Shown: one piece after another, positions 10,691 through 22,433 of the stretch
Position numbering within the stretch: position 1 is the stretch's first letter
How the letters are laid out: each line of letters starts with the position of its first letter
Source: Drosophila pseudoobscura
Taxonomy: Eukaryota > Arthropoda > Insecta > Diptera > Drosophilidae
Assembly: GCF_009870125.1 (NCBI RefSeq)
Contig: NC_046680.1
Location: 11,036,001 to 11,100,000 of the forward strand
Length of the DNA stretch: 64,000 nucleotides
Direction of reading: 5' to 3'
Notes under the pieces: generated by a model
The model's database searches: none
Told to the model about the DNA's origin: nothing
The model's input: only the letters and a program-made list of their open reading frames with translations
Translations under genes and position numbers: made by a program

Positions 10691-12670
10691 CTATGCCTTG
10701 GCCACGTCCGCCTTTTTGACGTACTTCATTATCCTCACTATTGTAGAGGGGGTGACGCCTTGGATTCGACTGGCAGCAGCGATTGTCTGTGGCTGAATGA
10801 GGCTCAGTTTCTGTCGTTCCTCGTTCGAGAGGCTCAGCACCTTGGAGAAGTAATCAATGTCAGCAGGAATGGCCAGACGCTCTTCCCGTCGTACATCCTC
10901 CACGTCTCGTTGTTGTTCCTCAACAAAGAACGAGTACAGGGCCTCTATCTTCAGCCTCTCGGCCAGGTTGTTGTCGTCGCGCAGCCAACTCAGTTCCGTG
11001 GGGAATAGATTGATCAGCTTATCCACCGTGATGTTGTCCGCTGGTATGGCAAGCATGTCAAAGGCGGTCTTTTCCACAGAGGCTTTGGACGTGGGTAGGT
11101 CCAGAGACTGGCGCCAGTAATTGCTGTGTTTCCGCAATCCCCTCAAGGCCTCCATGCCCGACTGTAGTCTTTCTTCCGCTTGCTTAAAGTGCCGGAAGCG
11201 ATTCTCGGAGACCAGACCATATTCATAGCCCTTATTGGTAAGCCGCATGTCGGCGTTGTCTGGCCGAAGGGACAATCGGAACTCTGCACGACTAGTGAAC
11301 ATGCGGTAGGGCTCATTGGTGCCCAAAGAAGTAAGGTCGTCTACTAGTACACCGATGTAGCCTTCAGTTCGACTAATTGTCAGCTGCCTGCCGTCCGCGT
11401 GGCGAGTTTTGCCCGCTGCATTGGCACCAGCCACAATTCCTTGGGCAGCAGCCTCCTCGTAGCCCGTGGTTCCATTTATCTGCCCCGCAAAGAAGAGGCC
11501 AGGCACACGCTTTGTCTCTAGCGTAGGGAACAGCTCACGGGGATCTATGAAATCGTACTCCACACCGTACCCGGGTTGTACCACTTCGGCATGCTCCAGA
11601 CCCTTGATGGCGTGAACCAGCTCCACTTGCTGCTCATGGGGCAAGGTACATGAAATTCCCTGTGGATAAACCAAGGGGCTGTCCAGGCCCTCTGGCTCTA
11701 GCCATACTTGATGAACTCTTGCGCCAAATCGTAGAATCTTCGACTCTATTGAGGGACAATAGCGAGGGCCTGTTATCTCCTCGGTAACATGGCGATTAAC
11801 GTGGAGATTATTCCGCACGATGTCATTGACCAGCGGTGTCGTGTAGGTGAGATGGCACGGCAATTGCTCCTTGGCTGGTAGCCACACATGGCTATTGAGA
11901 AATGAAAAGGGCGTCGGGGGATCATCTCCTTCGTGTCTCTCTAGTTGGGAGAAATCCACGCTGCTCTTAGCTATCCTGGGCGGCGTTCCTGTCTTCAGGC
12001 GTCCCATGCGGAAGCCCAGTCTGTCTATGGCCTCGCCTAAGGCCTTTGCTGGAGCATCTCCCATGCGTCCAGCCGGTCTCACCTCCAGTCCAATGTTGAT
12101 GTGTGCCCTTAAGAAAGTTCCGGTGGTGAGCACAACCGAACGACTGCGAACCACTTCCCCATTGGCCAGTAAAACACCAGTACAGCGTCTGTGCTGATGT
12201 TGCTCATCTTCTATGAGGATATTGTCCACAGCCGCCGCTCTGATCTCCAGGTTTTGCGTACTATGCAGTTCCTTCTGGACAGCTTTCTTGTATAGCTGCC
12301 GATCGATCTGCGCCCGCGGCCCCCACACCGCCGGCCCGCGTCGCTTGTTCAGAACTTTGTAGTGCACTCCAGACACATCGCAGCAGCGCCCACAGACTCC
12401 GTCCAGAGCATCCACCTCTCGCATCAAGTGGCCCTTTCCAATGCCCCCGAACGAAGGATTGCAGGACATCTCGCCAATGGTCTCAAGCTTGTGTGTCAGC
12501 AGCAACGTGCGGGCCCCCATCCGAGCCGCCGCTGCAGAGGCCTCTGTGCCGGCATGTCCTCCGCCAATGACAACCACATCGTACATATCGGTGCTGGCAT
12601 TGTGTGTGTGCCTCGATTGGTGGCGACTCCGAGCCAAGCCACGGATCACGCAGTGCCGGAGCTGCTGCAT
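10691..12670 (-). CDS. Mto1: Mitochondrial tRNA 5-taurinomethyluridine/cmnm5U enzyme Mto1 (MnmG family)
   Basis: FAD-dependent protein that, with its GTPase partner (MnmE/GTPBP3 type), modifies the wobble uridine at C5 in mitochondrial tRNAs; it acts in the matrix. The gene is one uninterrupted reading frame of 659 residues, close to family length. The N-terminus is rich in Arg and lacks acids ([20 protein letters not shown]), as expected of a matrix-targeting peptide. The dinucleotide-binding loop [13 protein letters not shown] follows at about 33-45. The family signature [15 protein letters not shown] is at about 68-82, and a second block ([13 protein letters not shown]) lies further on. 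The GidA-associated C-terminal domain contains [13 protein letters not shown]. The promoter side carries two DRE sites. The gene lies head-to-tail behind UTP20, about 300 bp from that gene's stop. Confidence 0.95.
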   Translation of the reverse strand: MQQLRHCVIRGLARSRHQSRHTHNASTDMYDVVVIGGGHAGTEASAAAARMGARTLLLTHKLETIGEMSCNPSFGGIGKGHLMREVDALDGVCGRCCDVSGVHYKVLNKRRGPAVWGPRAQIDRQLYKKAVQKELHSTQNLEIRAAAVDNILIEDEQHQHRRCTGVLLANGEVVRSRSVVLTTGTFLRAHINIGLEVRPAGRMGDAPAKALGEAIDRLGFRMGRLKTGTPPRIAKSSVDFSQLERHEGDDPPTPFSFLNSHVWLPAKEQLPCHLTYTTPLVNDIVRNNLHVNRHVTEEITGPRYCPSIESKILRFGARVHQVWLEPEGLDSPLVYPQGISCTLPHEQQVELVHAIKGLEHAEVVQPGYGVEYDFIDPRELFPTLETKRVPGLFFAGQINGTTGYEEAAAQGIVAGANAAGKTRHADGRQLTISRTEGYIGVLVDDLTSLGTNEPYRMFTSRAEFRLSLRPDNADMRLTNKGYEYGLVSENRFRHFKQAEERLQSGMEALRGLRKHSNYWRQSLDLPTSKASVEKTAFDMLAIPADNITVDKLINLFPTELSWLRDDNNLAERLKIEALYSFFVEEQQRDVEDVRREERLAIPADIDYFSKVLSLSNEERQKLSLIQPQTIAAASRIQGVTPSTIVRIMKYVKKADVAKA

Positions 12671-12745
12671 CTAAAAAATTTAAGTGAACTTAATAAACAA
12701 TAACAACAAATAGAGTTGCACAACACATGGCGCGAGTCGTGGGCG

Positions 12746-12774
12746 TATCGATAGTGGCCTGCGCTGTATCGATA
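12746..12774. promoter_or_regulatory. Pair of DRE sites at the Mto1 promoter
   Basis: Two perfect palindromic TATCGATA sites, at 12746-12753 and 12767-12774, about 75-105 bp upstream of the Mto1 start codon. DREF or BEAF-32 binding to DRE is typical of housekeeping promoters in flies. Orientation cannot be judged because the motif is palindromic. The position between the UTP20 3' end and Mto1 points to Mto1. Confidence 0.7.
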
Positions 12775-12903
12775 AAAGTACTCGATAGCACGAAACTGAG
12801 TGAACGGCGCCAAAGTTCGAATGGCTGCCAAAAGAAAATCAAACTTGGTCACAGCCCAATCTTGGGATTTGGTTTGCACTTTCTTTTTAAACTGCACTAA
12901 TTG

Positions 12904-12919
12904 TTTATTCTGATTTATT
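12904..12919 (-). terminator. Poly(A) signals of UTP20
   Basis: Two AATAAA hexamers on the minus strand (12904-12909 and 12914-12919), about 50-65 nt past the UTP20 stop. Confidence 0.45.
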
Positions 12920-12967
12920 TCCTTTCTACTTAGAAATACTTAAATTACGCAACAGCCGACTAACTAA

Positions 12968-15900
12968 TTAAAATCCGTCCAATTCAGCTTTCCTTTTGCG
13001 CTTTTTCAGCTTCTGCTTGGTGTCTGGCGCCTTTCCACGAATCACGGCTGCCTTCAGACGCTTCGCAGCCTTCTTGCGCTCCTGCACTCCCGCCTTACGC
13101 TTGGCCGCTCGCTCTGGATCATGGACTTTCTCCTGGGCAACGGCCTTGCGGCGTTCAGCCCGTCGCACCATCAGCTTGGTTTGCACTGCATTGCGAAGTT
13201 TGTCGTAGATATCCGCTCCTATTCGCTTCCTCAGCCGACTGCCAACACGCAGGGCTAGCTGACGAAGTTCCGCATCGACGTTCTGATCCTCCTCTGACAT
13301 TTCACGCACCAATGTCTGGAGAAGGGCGGGAGCCAGTCGGGTAACCGCCTCCACACTGAGCAACGTGCTGAGGGCTTCAATGAGCGTGAACATGGCAGTG
13401 CGCTGTACCAAGTAAAGGGTATACTTAAGATCAATAGGTTTGACAAAGGGTATATTGCGGTGTACGTACTGTGCTGGTGTCGTGCGGTGCCTTGGTCACT
13501 TCCTTGTTCACCAAAAAGCGTATGTTTCGCACCAGCCAATTGAGGTTGATTTTGTTAGCCGGCCCCCGCTCTCGCTCCTCCGCATCCTCTTCCGTTTCCT
13601 TCTCCTGCTTGAGACTGAAGGGGACATCCCTTAGCATGTGCCCCACGTATAGAAAGATCTTGGACAGTTCGTCAATCATTTCCTGTGCCGTCTCGCCAGG
13701 CGTGACCTGGGCACAAAGGTCCAGCACCAAGGACTTGATATCCTGAGCAGGTTGAGCGTAAATAAAGTCCAACGGCTTCGCCTCGCCATCCTCCCGCTTG
13801 ACGCCCACCAGCTGTTGGCCCACGTAGACGTAGTCGTAGTGCGCCAAGAGGTGTGTCAGTAGCTTGGCCGCATTGCAGCGCACCCAGTTGTGTTCGTGGC
13901 CCAAGAGCCGCTGGCAGCCGTAGGCCAGTTGATCTACGGTATCAGAAATCTCCTTGTCGGCCAACATCGTGTCGCCGCAATGCTCCATGATCTTCAGTAG
14001 GCAATACTGCAACTGGATGATTTGATGATCTGCGCTGCGCTGCTGGTGCTCCAGTCGCGACTCAGTGTCTAAGCCGGCCAGAAGCAGGTCCTCATCGGGA
14101 TTAGATTGAGAATGCTGAAATATGTATAGAAATCCGTATAGTATCCTGTACAAATCAAAGAGAACTATCTTACCTTTCGCCTCTTTTTCTTTTCTAATTG
14201 TTCCTCTTCCACCTCCGCTGCCAGATTTCCCGGAGCACGCACATATCTGCCGGACGCTTCCGCATCGCCCAGCGTCAGAACATTCACCAACGTGGGCAGC
14301 ACCTGCGGCAGTCTCTCCGCGAATCCAGCCCGCTCTGCCTGCACAAACCTGGAGAGGAGCGCGGCCGCCATTTCCCTGACACCCGGCTTCTGGCTGGACT
14401 GCGGCGACGTGAAGAACAGCAAAGTGAGATCCAGCAGAGGCTGGCGCTCCAGCTTGGTTAGGCGCCCAATCAGCGCCTCCAGAGCAGCGGCCACACTGCG
14501 ACGACACGAGGGATCCTCATCGTTGACCAATCGCGTGCCCAGCGAGAGAAACAGAAACTCGGATTGCTTGGCGAGCAGCAGGAGGGGAAACTTGTTGATG
14601 ATGGAGTGCATGAACTGGATGGCCGACTGTCGGCCAGCGATCTGGGTGTAGCACAACTGGACGGACATGAACTTGACCAGCTGATCCACGCGCTTCTGCA
14701 GCGGGTACTCCATGATGTAGGTGAGCAGGATGCCGCGGGCCTCGTCCCGCACGTAGTCCGACTGCGATATGATGGACAGATCGCCGAGACGCTTCATCAG
14801 ATCGTGCAGCGAGCGAGTGTCCACCTTGCGGCCCACCAGAGCCCTGAGCAGAGTGAAGCACATGGTCTGGCTGCTGCACTCGCCCTCCTGCAGCTCCTGT
14901 TCTATCTGTAGCAGCAGCTGCTCGATTTGCTCAACGCTTAGCTGGTAGTCCTGGCATTTGCGGAGCAGCGCCACGACTGCCTTGAAGCTGCCGCGGACCA
15001 GCTGGGCGTTTTCTTCCTGCCGCGTGGCCCCAAAGCTGGAGAAGTTCTTCAGGATCTCAAACATTCGTGCCACCACTGGCTGCAGCTGCTCGGCGTCGAG
15101 CTCGGACAGCTCGTACTCCCCAAGCCAAATGGCCGTGTAACACTTCAAGGCGTAGGTGGTGGTCCTGACGTGGTGGCTGCTCAGCGCGTCGCGCAGCAGA
15201 GGCAGCATGGGGTGCAGAAAGGGCTGGTAGTCAAGCTCTGACAGCTTCTTTCGCTTCAGCACGAAGTGCAGCAGCTCCAGTCCGAACTCCACCAGTATGT
15301 GGGCATTGGCCTGGGCATTGGACTTGACCAGCTTGTTGCCAACGGCCACACTGCGTCGCCCTGGCGCCGGCTGGAGGATGAGGCAGTCGGGACGAGCGCG
15401 TTTGATCAGAGCCTGCTCCTTGGCGGTCAGCTGGCGCTTCTGGGTGCCCGGCAGCAGGTCGCTGATGCTCTCCGACATGGTGCCGTAGATGAAGATCAAC
15501 AGACTCTCCCGGGCGATGTGCGTGTTGTCCACCAGGCCGGCCACAATCTTGGCAAAGCACTCTTGTATCTTCTGGGTAACCTTGCGGGAGTGCGACCTGA
15601 GCAGATGCTCCTTGAAGGGCAGCAGCAGGTCCAGCAAACAGTTGTCGCGGATGTTCTTGGCGGCGATGTGAAGGGTCAAGTAGCTCTTGGCGCTGGGCTT
15701 GGCCTCGGGCGTGTGGGCCACAATCTTCTCTACCTCTTTCTCGGCGCTCACATCTCCGAATATGTCGTTCAGGGCCACCTCAAGCAGGTTATGTAGGCAG
15801 CTCTCAATGTGCTCCGGCTTCAGCTCGCCTCGGAGTGCGTCCAGAACTCCGTGCAGCGTTACGGACAGGACGTGCACCTGAAAGCCGCGCGTGAGCAGCG

Positions 15901-18900
15901 ACTGCAGTTGCTCCAGTAGCATGCCCACGTAGCTGCCGCCCAGCGTGGTCATAATCTTCTTGAGAATGTCGCGGGTCAGCATCCGCACGGATTTCAGGGG
16001 GGAGCGTAGGAAGGTGCAGACCTTCATAAAGATTCCTATGGAAAGGGGTCAGAGTGGTAGTCAGTATATGCCGGGAGATACCTTGCCGGAATCTACTCAC
16101 CTGGGAGGCTGTTTTCCAGCAGTTCGACGGGCAGCTTCTGGAGCAGCTTCACCATGGCCAAGGCAATGGGCACGCGCTGAATCTCCTCCTCCTCGCGCTC
16201 GTAGCTCAGCCGCCGGCGATTCACCTTGTGCTTGGCGTCGTAGTTGGTCTTCTCAGTGATGGACCGGTTGAGGGTGGGCAGGAGCACGGTGGTGATGGTT
16301 GACATGACGCGCTTGGCCGCATTGGGGGCCAAGAGTTGGGTACGTTGATGAGCCAACACTGCCTCCACTGGCTCGGCCGCCTCCTCCCCCTCGAAATCAA
16401 TGAAGTCCTGCTCTTCCAGTTCCTCTTTTGGTGGCTTCTCTTCTCCCTCCACTTCCTCCGGCTGTGCTTGGGGCTTCTTCTCCTCCGCGGCTTCAGTCAG
16501 CTTCTGCTTGAGTCGGACGAGCGTGGCCGGGTCAGCCTCTGCCTGCGTCAAATCGAAGTGGAAGGCATCCAGAATACGGACCACCAAACGGACGCACTGC
16601 TTCTGCTGGGCGTGGGCGAATCGAAGCTTCTGCAGGTAGTAGCGAAGCACGGCATGATACTGCGTCCAGGGCAGCAGCTCGCTCATCACGCCCACCGCCT
16701 CGATGGCGGCGTCCACCAGAGTGTGCTTGCCTGTGTGCCGCTCGCTGAGAAGGTATCGTGTGGCCAACGGCAGGAGGAACTGCGTTAGCGTGCGGGCACA
16801 AGGCGGCGCCTGCCGCCAGCTGCCGCCGGAGATGTTGACGAGTCGCTGCAGGGCTCGACCATGTCGCTGGGTCTGCAAATGCAGCATGTTCTCGAAGAAG
16901 TCAACCTCCAGGTCGTGCTTATCCGCCAGAGGAGACAGATCGCGGAAGATCTCGTGTGCTGCGGGACAATGGCGGGCGAGTTCGCCCAGCAAGCCGATGG
17001 CTTCGCTTCGCGCATGCTCGTGCTTCTCGTCCTTCAGAGAGCGCTGCAGCAGTGGCAGCAATGTGTCCTCCAGCCAAAACTGTGCCTCCTCCTTCGCCTC
17101 CAGCTGGAGAGTCAGCAGCGGGAGCAGGGCCTTCAGCAGCTCGCCAATGTTGACCCTAATGCCCAGATCCGAGACGTGGCGCAGCATGTAGAAGCAGTTG
17201 TAGACAACCAGCACTCCCAGCTGCAGGTCGATCCTTTTGTCCTTATGCTCCACCAGCTGCTTCAGCTCCGACAGCCCCTCCAGCCGCTTATCGTAGTCAG
17301 GCTGCTCCAGCCAGCGCTTGTCCCACGCATTCAGCAGCAGCACAATCCTCGCCCACTCCCGAAGAGACGCCGCAGTGGCGGAGAGCTCTGGGTTCTGCTT
17401 GGCTTCCTTGTGTAGCCGCTTAGCCATGTCTGCCAGAAGGTCACAGAGCAGCTTCCTGGCGGGCAGGACGTGCACCTGCTCAAAAAGCGGCGCCAGTTGG
17501 CGCACATAATCCTGAGGCCGGGGTACACGCTGGCTGAGATTGGAGAGCGTGGTGATCAGCTGGACGACGGTCTCGGGACCAGCGGAAGCCGCCTGCTTCG
17601 TGAATATTGGCAGGACGAGTTCCAGCAGCAGTTCGCAGGTGGCCGGCTCCTGCACGTGCGCGGTAATCAGCGTCAGAATATTGAGCTCCCGCTTGTCCAG
17701 CATCTGTCTGCCGGCCTTACGGTGTCGCCAGCTAGTCTGCAGCTGCTGCAGGATGGCCGGGATGTGGGGATGAACAATGGCCAGGGCCTCGACACCATAC
17801 TCTTCGGTGGCAGCCGCCTCCAGGAGCTGCTCCACAAGCTGCAGCAGCGAACGCTTCACCACGGGCTTAGCCTTCTCGTTGAGCAGCAATACCATCAGCT
17901 GATGCATGATGGCAGGCTCATCCGCGGAGGGACTCTGGTTCAGCCACTTCTGATAGCGAGGCTCCCCGCCCCAGAGGAGCAGCAGCTTCAGCAGAGGCGT
18001 GGGCGTGTGTATAGAGTCCTGTGGCAGTCGGGCGAGCCCTGGCCAGACGTACACCTCGCAGATGGCGTTCATCTCCTGCTCCTGCCACAATTCCTCCATG
18101 TCCACCAATTGGCCAAAGTAATTCCCTAGTGTCTGCAGTCCCGAGTGCTTCACATTTTTGTAGGCGGTCGCCAGCTTTCCTTGTCCGTTGATCACCTCCT
18201 GGGAGACACTGCCGACGAGCAGCAACAACTTGAGAACATAGACCTGGAAGTCTGCCGTCAGACGGCCAGCGAACTCCTTGCGTATGAGCTCCAGGAGATT
18301 GACGATCCTCTGCAGCTGCTTGGCCGCAATCACTGCCGAGGAATCGTACGAGCTCTGGACATAGCGAGGCAGCTCCTGTATGGGTTTGTCTGTGTATTCG
18401 GCGAAGCGTCCGAATGCCATTTTTAGAAATTCGATGATCTCCGTCTCCTCGAGCTGTCCCAAGAACCTCAGGATCAGGGTCTTCCGCTGCTGCGCACTCA
18501 GCTGCTTTTGGACACCCTTTGTTAGCATCTTGCCGTAGAGCACGCGCAGCATGAAGGGCATCAGCTGGGACCTCTGATCCGCTGGGATGCTGGCCAACTC
18601 GAAGCCACTCAACGTTGTCTTGAACTTTGCCTCATCGATCAGACCCGCCAGCTGAGCCTTTTGCTGCACCAGAGCCGCTGGCTGCTTGTAGGCGGCCAGG
18701 CAGTCGAGGGCCAGCTGCTGCAGCTGGGCATTGGGCCCGGCGAGGAGCTCCAGGTAGAAGGCATGCATCTCCGCCTGTCGGTGCAGGGCCTTAGGGTTCG
18801 GCTGCGACACGAAGCAGGCCAGCTTGAGCTGCAGAGTTTGGAGTATGAATTTGGCATGGACATTGTGCGTTCTCCGCTTCTGGCGGGATCGGACGCCGCT

Positions 18901-21484
18901 CGGCGCTTCGTTATCCTCGTCTTCGTCGGCGTCAACGTCCTCCGCTGCAGGGATAAGATATGATCAATCAATGAGAATTTTGTGAACCCTGTTGGGCATA
19001 CCTGTGGCCTCTTTGACGTTCCACGTATGCTCTGTCCTCTCCAGCTGGGCTCGGTACTCCTGCTCGACGAACTGCAGGAACAGTCGCACCACGTCTGCAT
19101 TCTTAACCTCAGCCAGAGCTCCCAGCTTGGGCAGGCACTGCCACAGCAGTTGGCGATAATTGAGCGCCTGCTGCAGACTCAGTTGCTTCTCTCCAGCCTC
19201 CTCGGGCAGGAGCATGGTCAGGGCAGCCGACGCATAGGTTGCCCGGTGGGGCTGTGGTAGTGGGGTCGTGGAGTTCACCTCGTAGTCTATGCAGGCCACC
19301 GTCTCGAGCAGCTTCGCCTTGAACAGGTTCCAGAACTCGTCCGTTCCCATTACCTTCACGTAGGCGGCCAGGAGCTGCTGGACCGGGGCCCACACAAACT
19401 TAAAGTTATTGTAGAGCAGCCCGAGGAGCAGGCTCACCGCATGCTCCTTGAACTGAGGCAGCTGGGAGTACTGCTCGAACTGGGCGGACGCCGGCTCCAG
19501 TTGCTGCAGCTCGAGGAGCAGCTCGCGGTAGTTGTGCACGGTGGGCTCTACGCAGGAGGCGGCGTAGAAGTGCGAGTAGGGATTGCATTTGCAGCCGGAG
19601 TGTAGCAGATCCAGACAGTGGGCCGCTATGCGTCTGTATTGCGTCTGGGGCTGGCTGAGCAGAGTGGAGACAGCAGTCAGCAGCTCTATGGAGGCCGAGA
19701 GCTCCTTCTTTGGGGTTTCCAGCAGAAGCAGCTGCAGGCAGGCCACGGCGCGGATGTCCTTGACCAGCTCCGGCGTTAGAAAGGCATACAGTTTGGTGGC
19801 AAGAGCAGGGGGAAGCTTGAACTTGAGCAGGGCATGGGTCTGCAGTAGCAGTAGCAGAAGGGTGTGGTCCGAGCTGGCGCTCCTCAAGCGATCTTCAATG
19901 TTAGAGTGAAGTGTCTTTTCCAGGGGCTGCTTGCTGAAGCCCCTCAGATGGGGAACCAGCACCAGCAGAAGCAGGTGCTCCTCTATTGCCACATCCAAGG
20001 TCAGGAGCTGCTGCTCCACGCATTTGATAGTCTCCTTGTGCTTCAGTTGGAGGGGATAGACCACCCATTGGGCCAGGGATGTGCCGTCCACCTGCAGCGG
20101 CCTCTTGTGCTGGACTATGCGGGCCAGCAACTCCAAGGCTCTTGTCTGTCTCGCCTCTTCGTAGTAGCCGATGACGTGCGGCAGGACCAAAATCTCAAAT
20201 TGCTGATAGTCCAGGAGTTGCAGAATGGAGTCCTCATACAGCGACTCGGATTTTCTGCTCACGACCAGCAATTTCTGCAGCAACCGACTGGCATCTAGCT
20301 GCGGCAATTGCGTGTGCTGGGCCTTGAGCAGGCTGGTAACCAGGTTCGCAATCGGTTGCAGGGAATCCACGCTCCGCTCAAGCAGCTTCAGTAGGGTGGG
20401 AACCACGAGGGACAGCTCGGCCACGTAGCGTCCGTCCTTGTGACTGACCAGGGGCAGCATCAAGTCAATCAGTGGCGCAGCGTCGACGCCCTCACGGCTC
20501 GCTGCGGAGCACAGCTGTTGCCATAGAACGCCGCTCTGGTCGGGGCGTAGGAAGTTCAAGAGCAGTCCCAAGGAATACTCCACAATGTCGCACAAAAGTT
20601 CTGCCTGAGCCGTTGTGTTATGGGCGCCATCCTGGCTGATGAGCACATCCAGGACGTGGGCAAAGATTTCGGCAGCCGAGTTGTGCAGTTGTCCATTGAC
20701 TCCCCGAAGTATCTCGTAGATCAGCCTGCCACAGCCGTGGACACTTTCGACCTGCTCCCGCAACACTGTCTTCAGCACGTAGGCCAGAAAGCGGGGGAAG
20801 TCACGAACGTCTCGGGCTATGTACGCGAAGCATTCCACGGCAAAGTTGATTACATGCTCGGCGTAGTGCTGCTCGTCTAGTAGTGGCAAAATTGCGTTGA
20901 ACACAATGCCAATGTTGCGCTTCAAATAGGGCTTCAGAGTCTTGAATAGATGGGCCAGGCAAATCAGGGTCCACTCCAGCTGCTCGGCATCCTGGGTGTT
21001 GAGCAGGCAGATGAGGCGGTCCAGAATGCGTTGGAAGTACGGATAGAATTCCTCGCGCAGGTCCCGCGCCAGAACATAGAGGAGTTCCAGCAGAGGCTGC
21101 TGCGACAGATTCGTGGCTGTGGAAAGTCGCTCCAGCAGCAGATCGACCACAACATCCTTTTGGTGCAGCAGCTGCGGCAAAGTCACGATTTTCCTACAGC
21201 GCTTGCTGAAATAGTTGTACTCCTCTGTGAGGTTGAGGACATTCCACTTCTGGAGGGTCTGCTGGAAATAGGTCTCATTCTCCTCCTCGTCGAGCTCCTC
21301 GTTCTTGTGCCCAATGTGGTACAGGGCCAGGTGCCGCAAGTCGATTTCATTCACTCGATCTCCGAACGACTTGAACTGCAGGCAAAAGTGCAAAAATGTG
21401 AGCTGCTGCGGACCATGTGAGACTTCTCTGGCCACTTACCCGAAATGTGTTTGTGTCTTTCGACTTCTCTGTTATGGCTGCCAT
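12968..21484 (-). CDS. UTP20: UTP20/DRIM, small-subunit processome scaffold
   Basis: Large nucleolar HEAT-repeat protein needed for U3 snoRNP-dependent 18S rRNA processing. The exons are 21440-21484, 19002-21375, 16101-18944, 14174-16035, 13470-14114 and 12968-13402. Lengths sum to 8,205 nt, or 2,734 residues (human UTP20 is about 2,785). The first exon encodes only 15 residues (MAAITEKSKDTNTFR); the next starts FKSFGDRVNEID, matching the family N-terminus. Conserved early blocks include LLYVLARDLREEFYPYF and LEWTLICLAHLFK. The middle is helical repeats throughout. An acidic linker (about 808-817) follows the second junction, and another Glu-rich stretch encodes EEVEGEEKPPKEELEEQDF. The C-terminal 80 residues are very Lys/Arg-rich, as expected of a nucleolar protein. 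Upstream is a DRE. In D. melanogaster this is CG4554, from memory. Confidence 0.95.
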
Positions 21485-21618
21485 TCTGTTATTGCTTGCA
21501 TAAACTCACGGATCACTTCATCTATGTTAAACTGGATTAATTATGCGCTAAAAACACCTTTTGTTTGGAAACACTTTTCATTCAAATGCAACACGTGCAG
21601 CCCATATTTACGCACAAC

Positions 21619-21626
21619 TATCGATA
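21619..21626. promoter_or_regulatory. DRE at the UTP20 promoter
   Basis: A perfect TATCGATA about 135 bp above the UTP20 start codon, followed by related TATCGA words at 21631-21640 and TTCGATA at about 21654. This cluster is the likely housekeeping promoter of UTP20. Confidence 0.65.
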
Positions 21627-21659
21627 GATCTATCGACTATCGAACGACCCTGGTTCGAT

Positions 21660-22433
21660 AAGTCGCATATGGCGGTTCATTCAAATGCTGCTGTTATTTA
21701 TTTACATATATTTTCAAAGAATAACAAAGAGAAATTGATAACATTGCACTATCTTTAGCTTACGCAGACTCTTGAGCATAAAGGTAATTGAAGCAGCGAA
21801 CTTCAATTTAACAAAGGGCTGCAAAATACGTTCGACTTTGTTAGATCCCAGCTTTCCTGGGAAAGCTCCTGACTTTCCTGTCAAGCTCTGTCGCCCGCCT
21901 GCGATCGCAGCTTTCGCGAAGTACTTTGGCTAATTGCGCGCGTAATTTGGACGAGACGTTACACTACTGCTTTATTTGGAGTCTCGTAGTCTCCCCCCAA
22001 GGATCTGCAGGAAGAAACAGCCAACATCCTCGGCTGGAAAACTTCATTAAATTCGGAAATCTGAATAACTACTTTTATTTTTGATTGTTCTTTATAAATG
22101 TATCAAACATTGTGTATTTAGCAAATATATTATTTAAGTAGGTAATATGCATACATATACATAATATATATAGTCTGTGTATGTATATGTGTTTAATTAG
22201 TTTTACGAGGACATTATTAGCTTAACTCGAGTGTTATTGGATCTGGAGTGGAATATATTTAAGAAAACAAATGTAGCTATAATATTAACAGTAGTAAAGG
22301 CATGCTCTATGAAGGCTACTTGTAAAACATAAACGCCGCCAATTCAATTGGACCGAGTGCGTCTTGGGGGGAAAACAAGAACAAATATATGTATTTTATA
22401 CAACAAAAAAAGGTGAACAAGCTTCCAATCTCC
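21660..22433. other. RhoGEF2 3' untranslated region and spacer
   Basis: From 22433 down to about 22,070 this is probably the RhoGEF2 3' untranslated region, with AATAAA on the minus strand at 22074-22079. Below it is a spacer of ordinary composition leading to the UTP20 promoter. No coding exon is seen. Confidence 0.45.

Noticed and set aside
10688-12703. Plus-strand frames opposite Mto1
   Set aside because: Shadows of the Mto1 coding strand with no family resemblance.
15266-18426. Several 100-220 codon plus-strand frames opposite UTP20
   Set aside because: Leu/Gln-rich shadows of Leu/Gln codons on the real strand.
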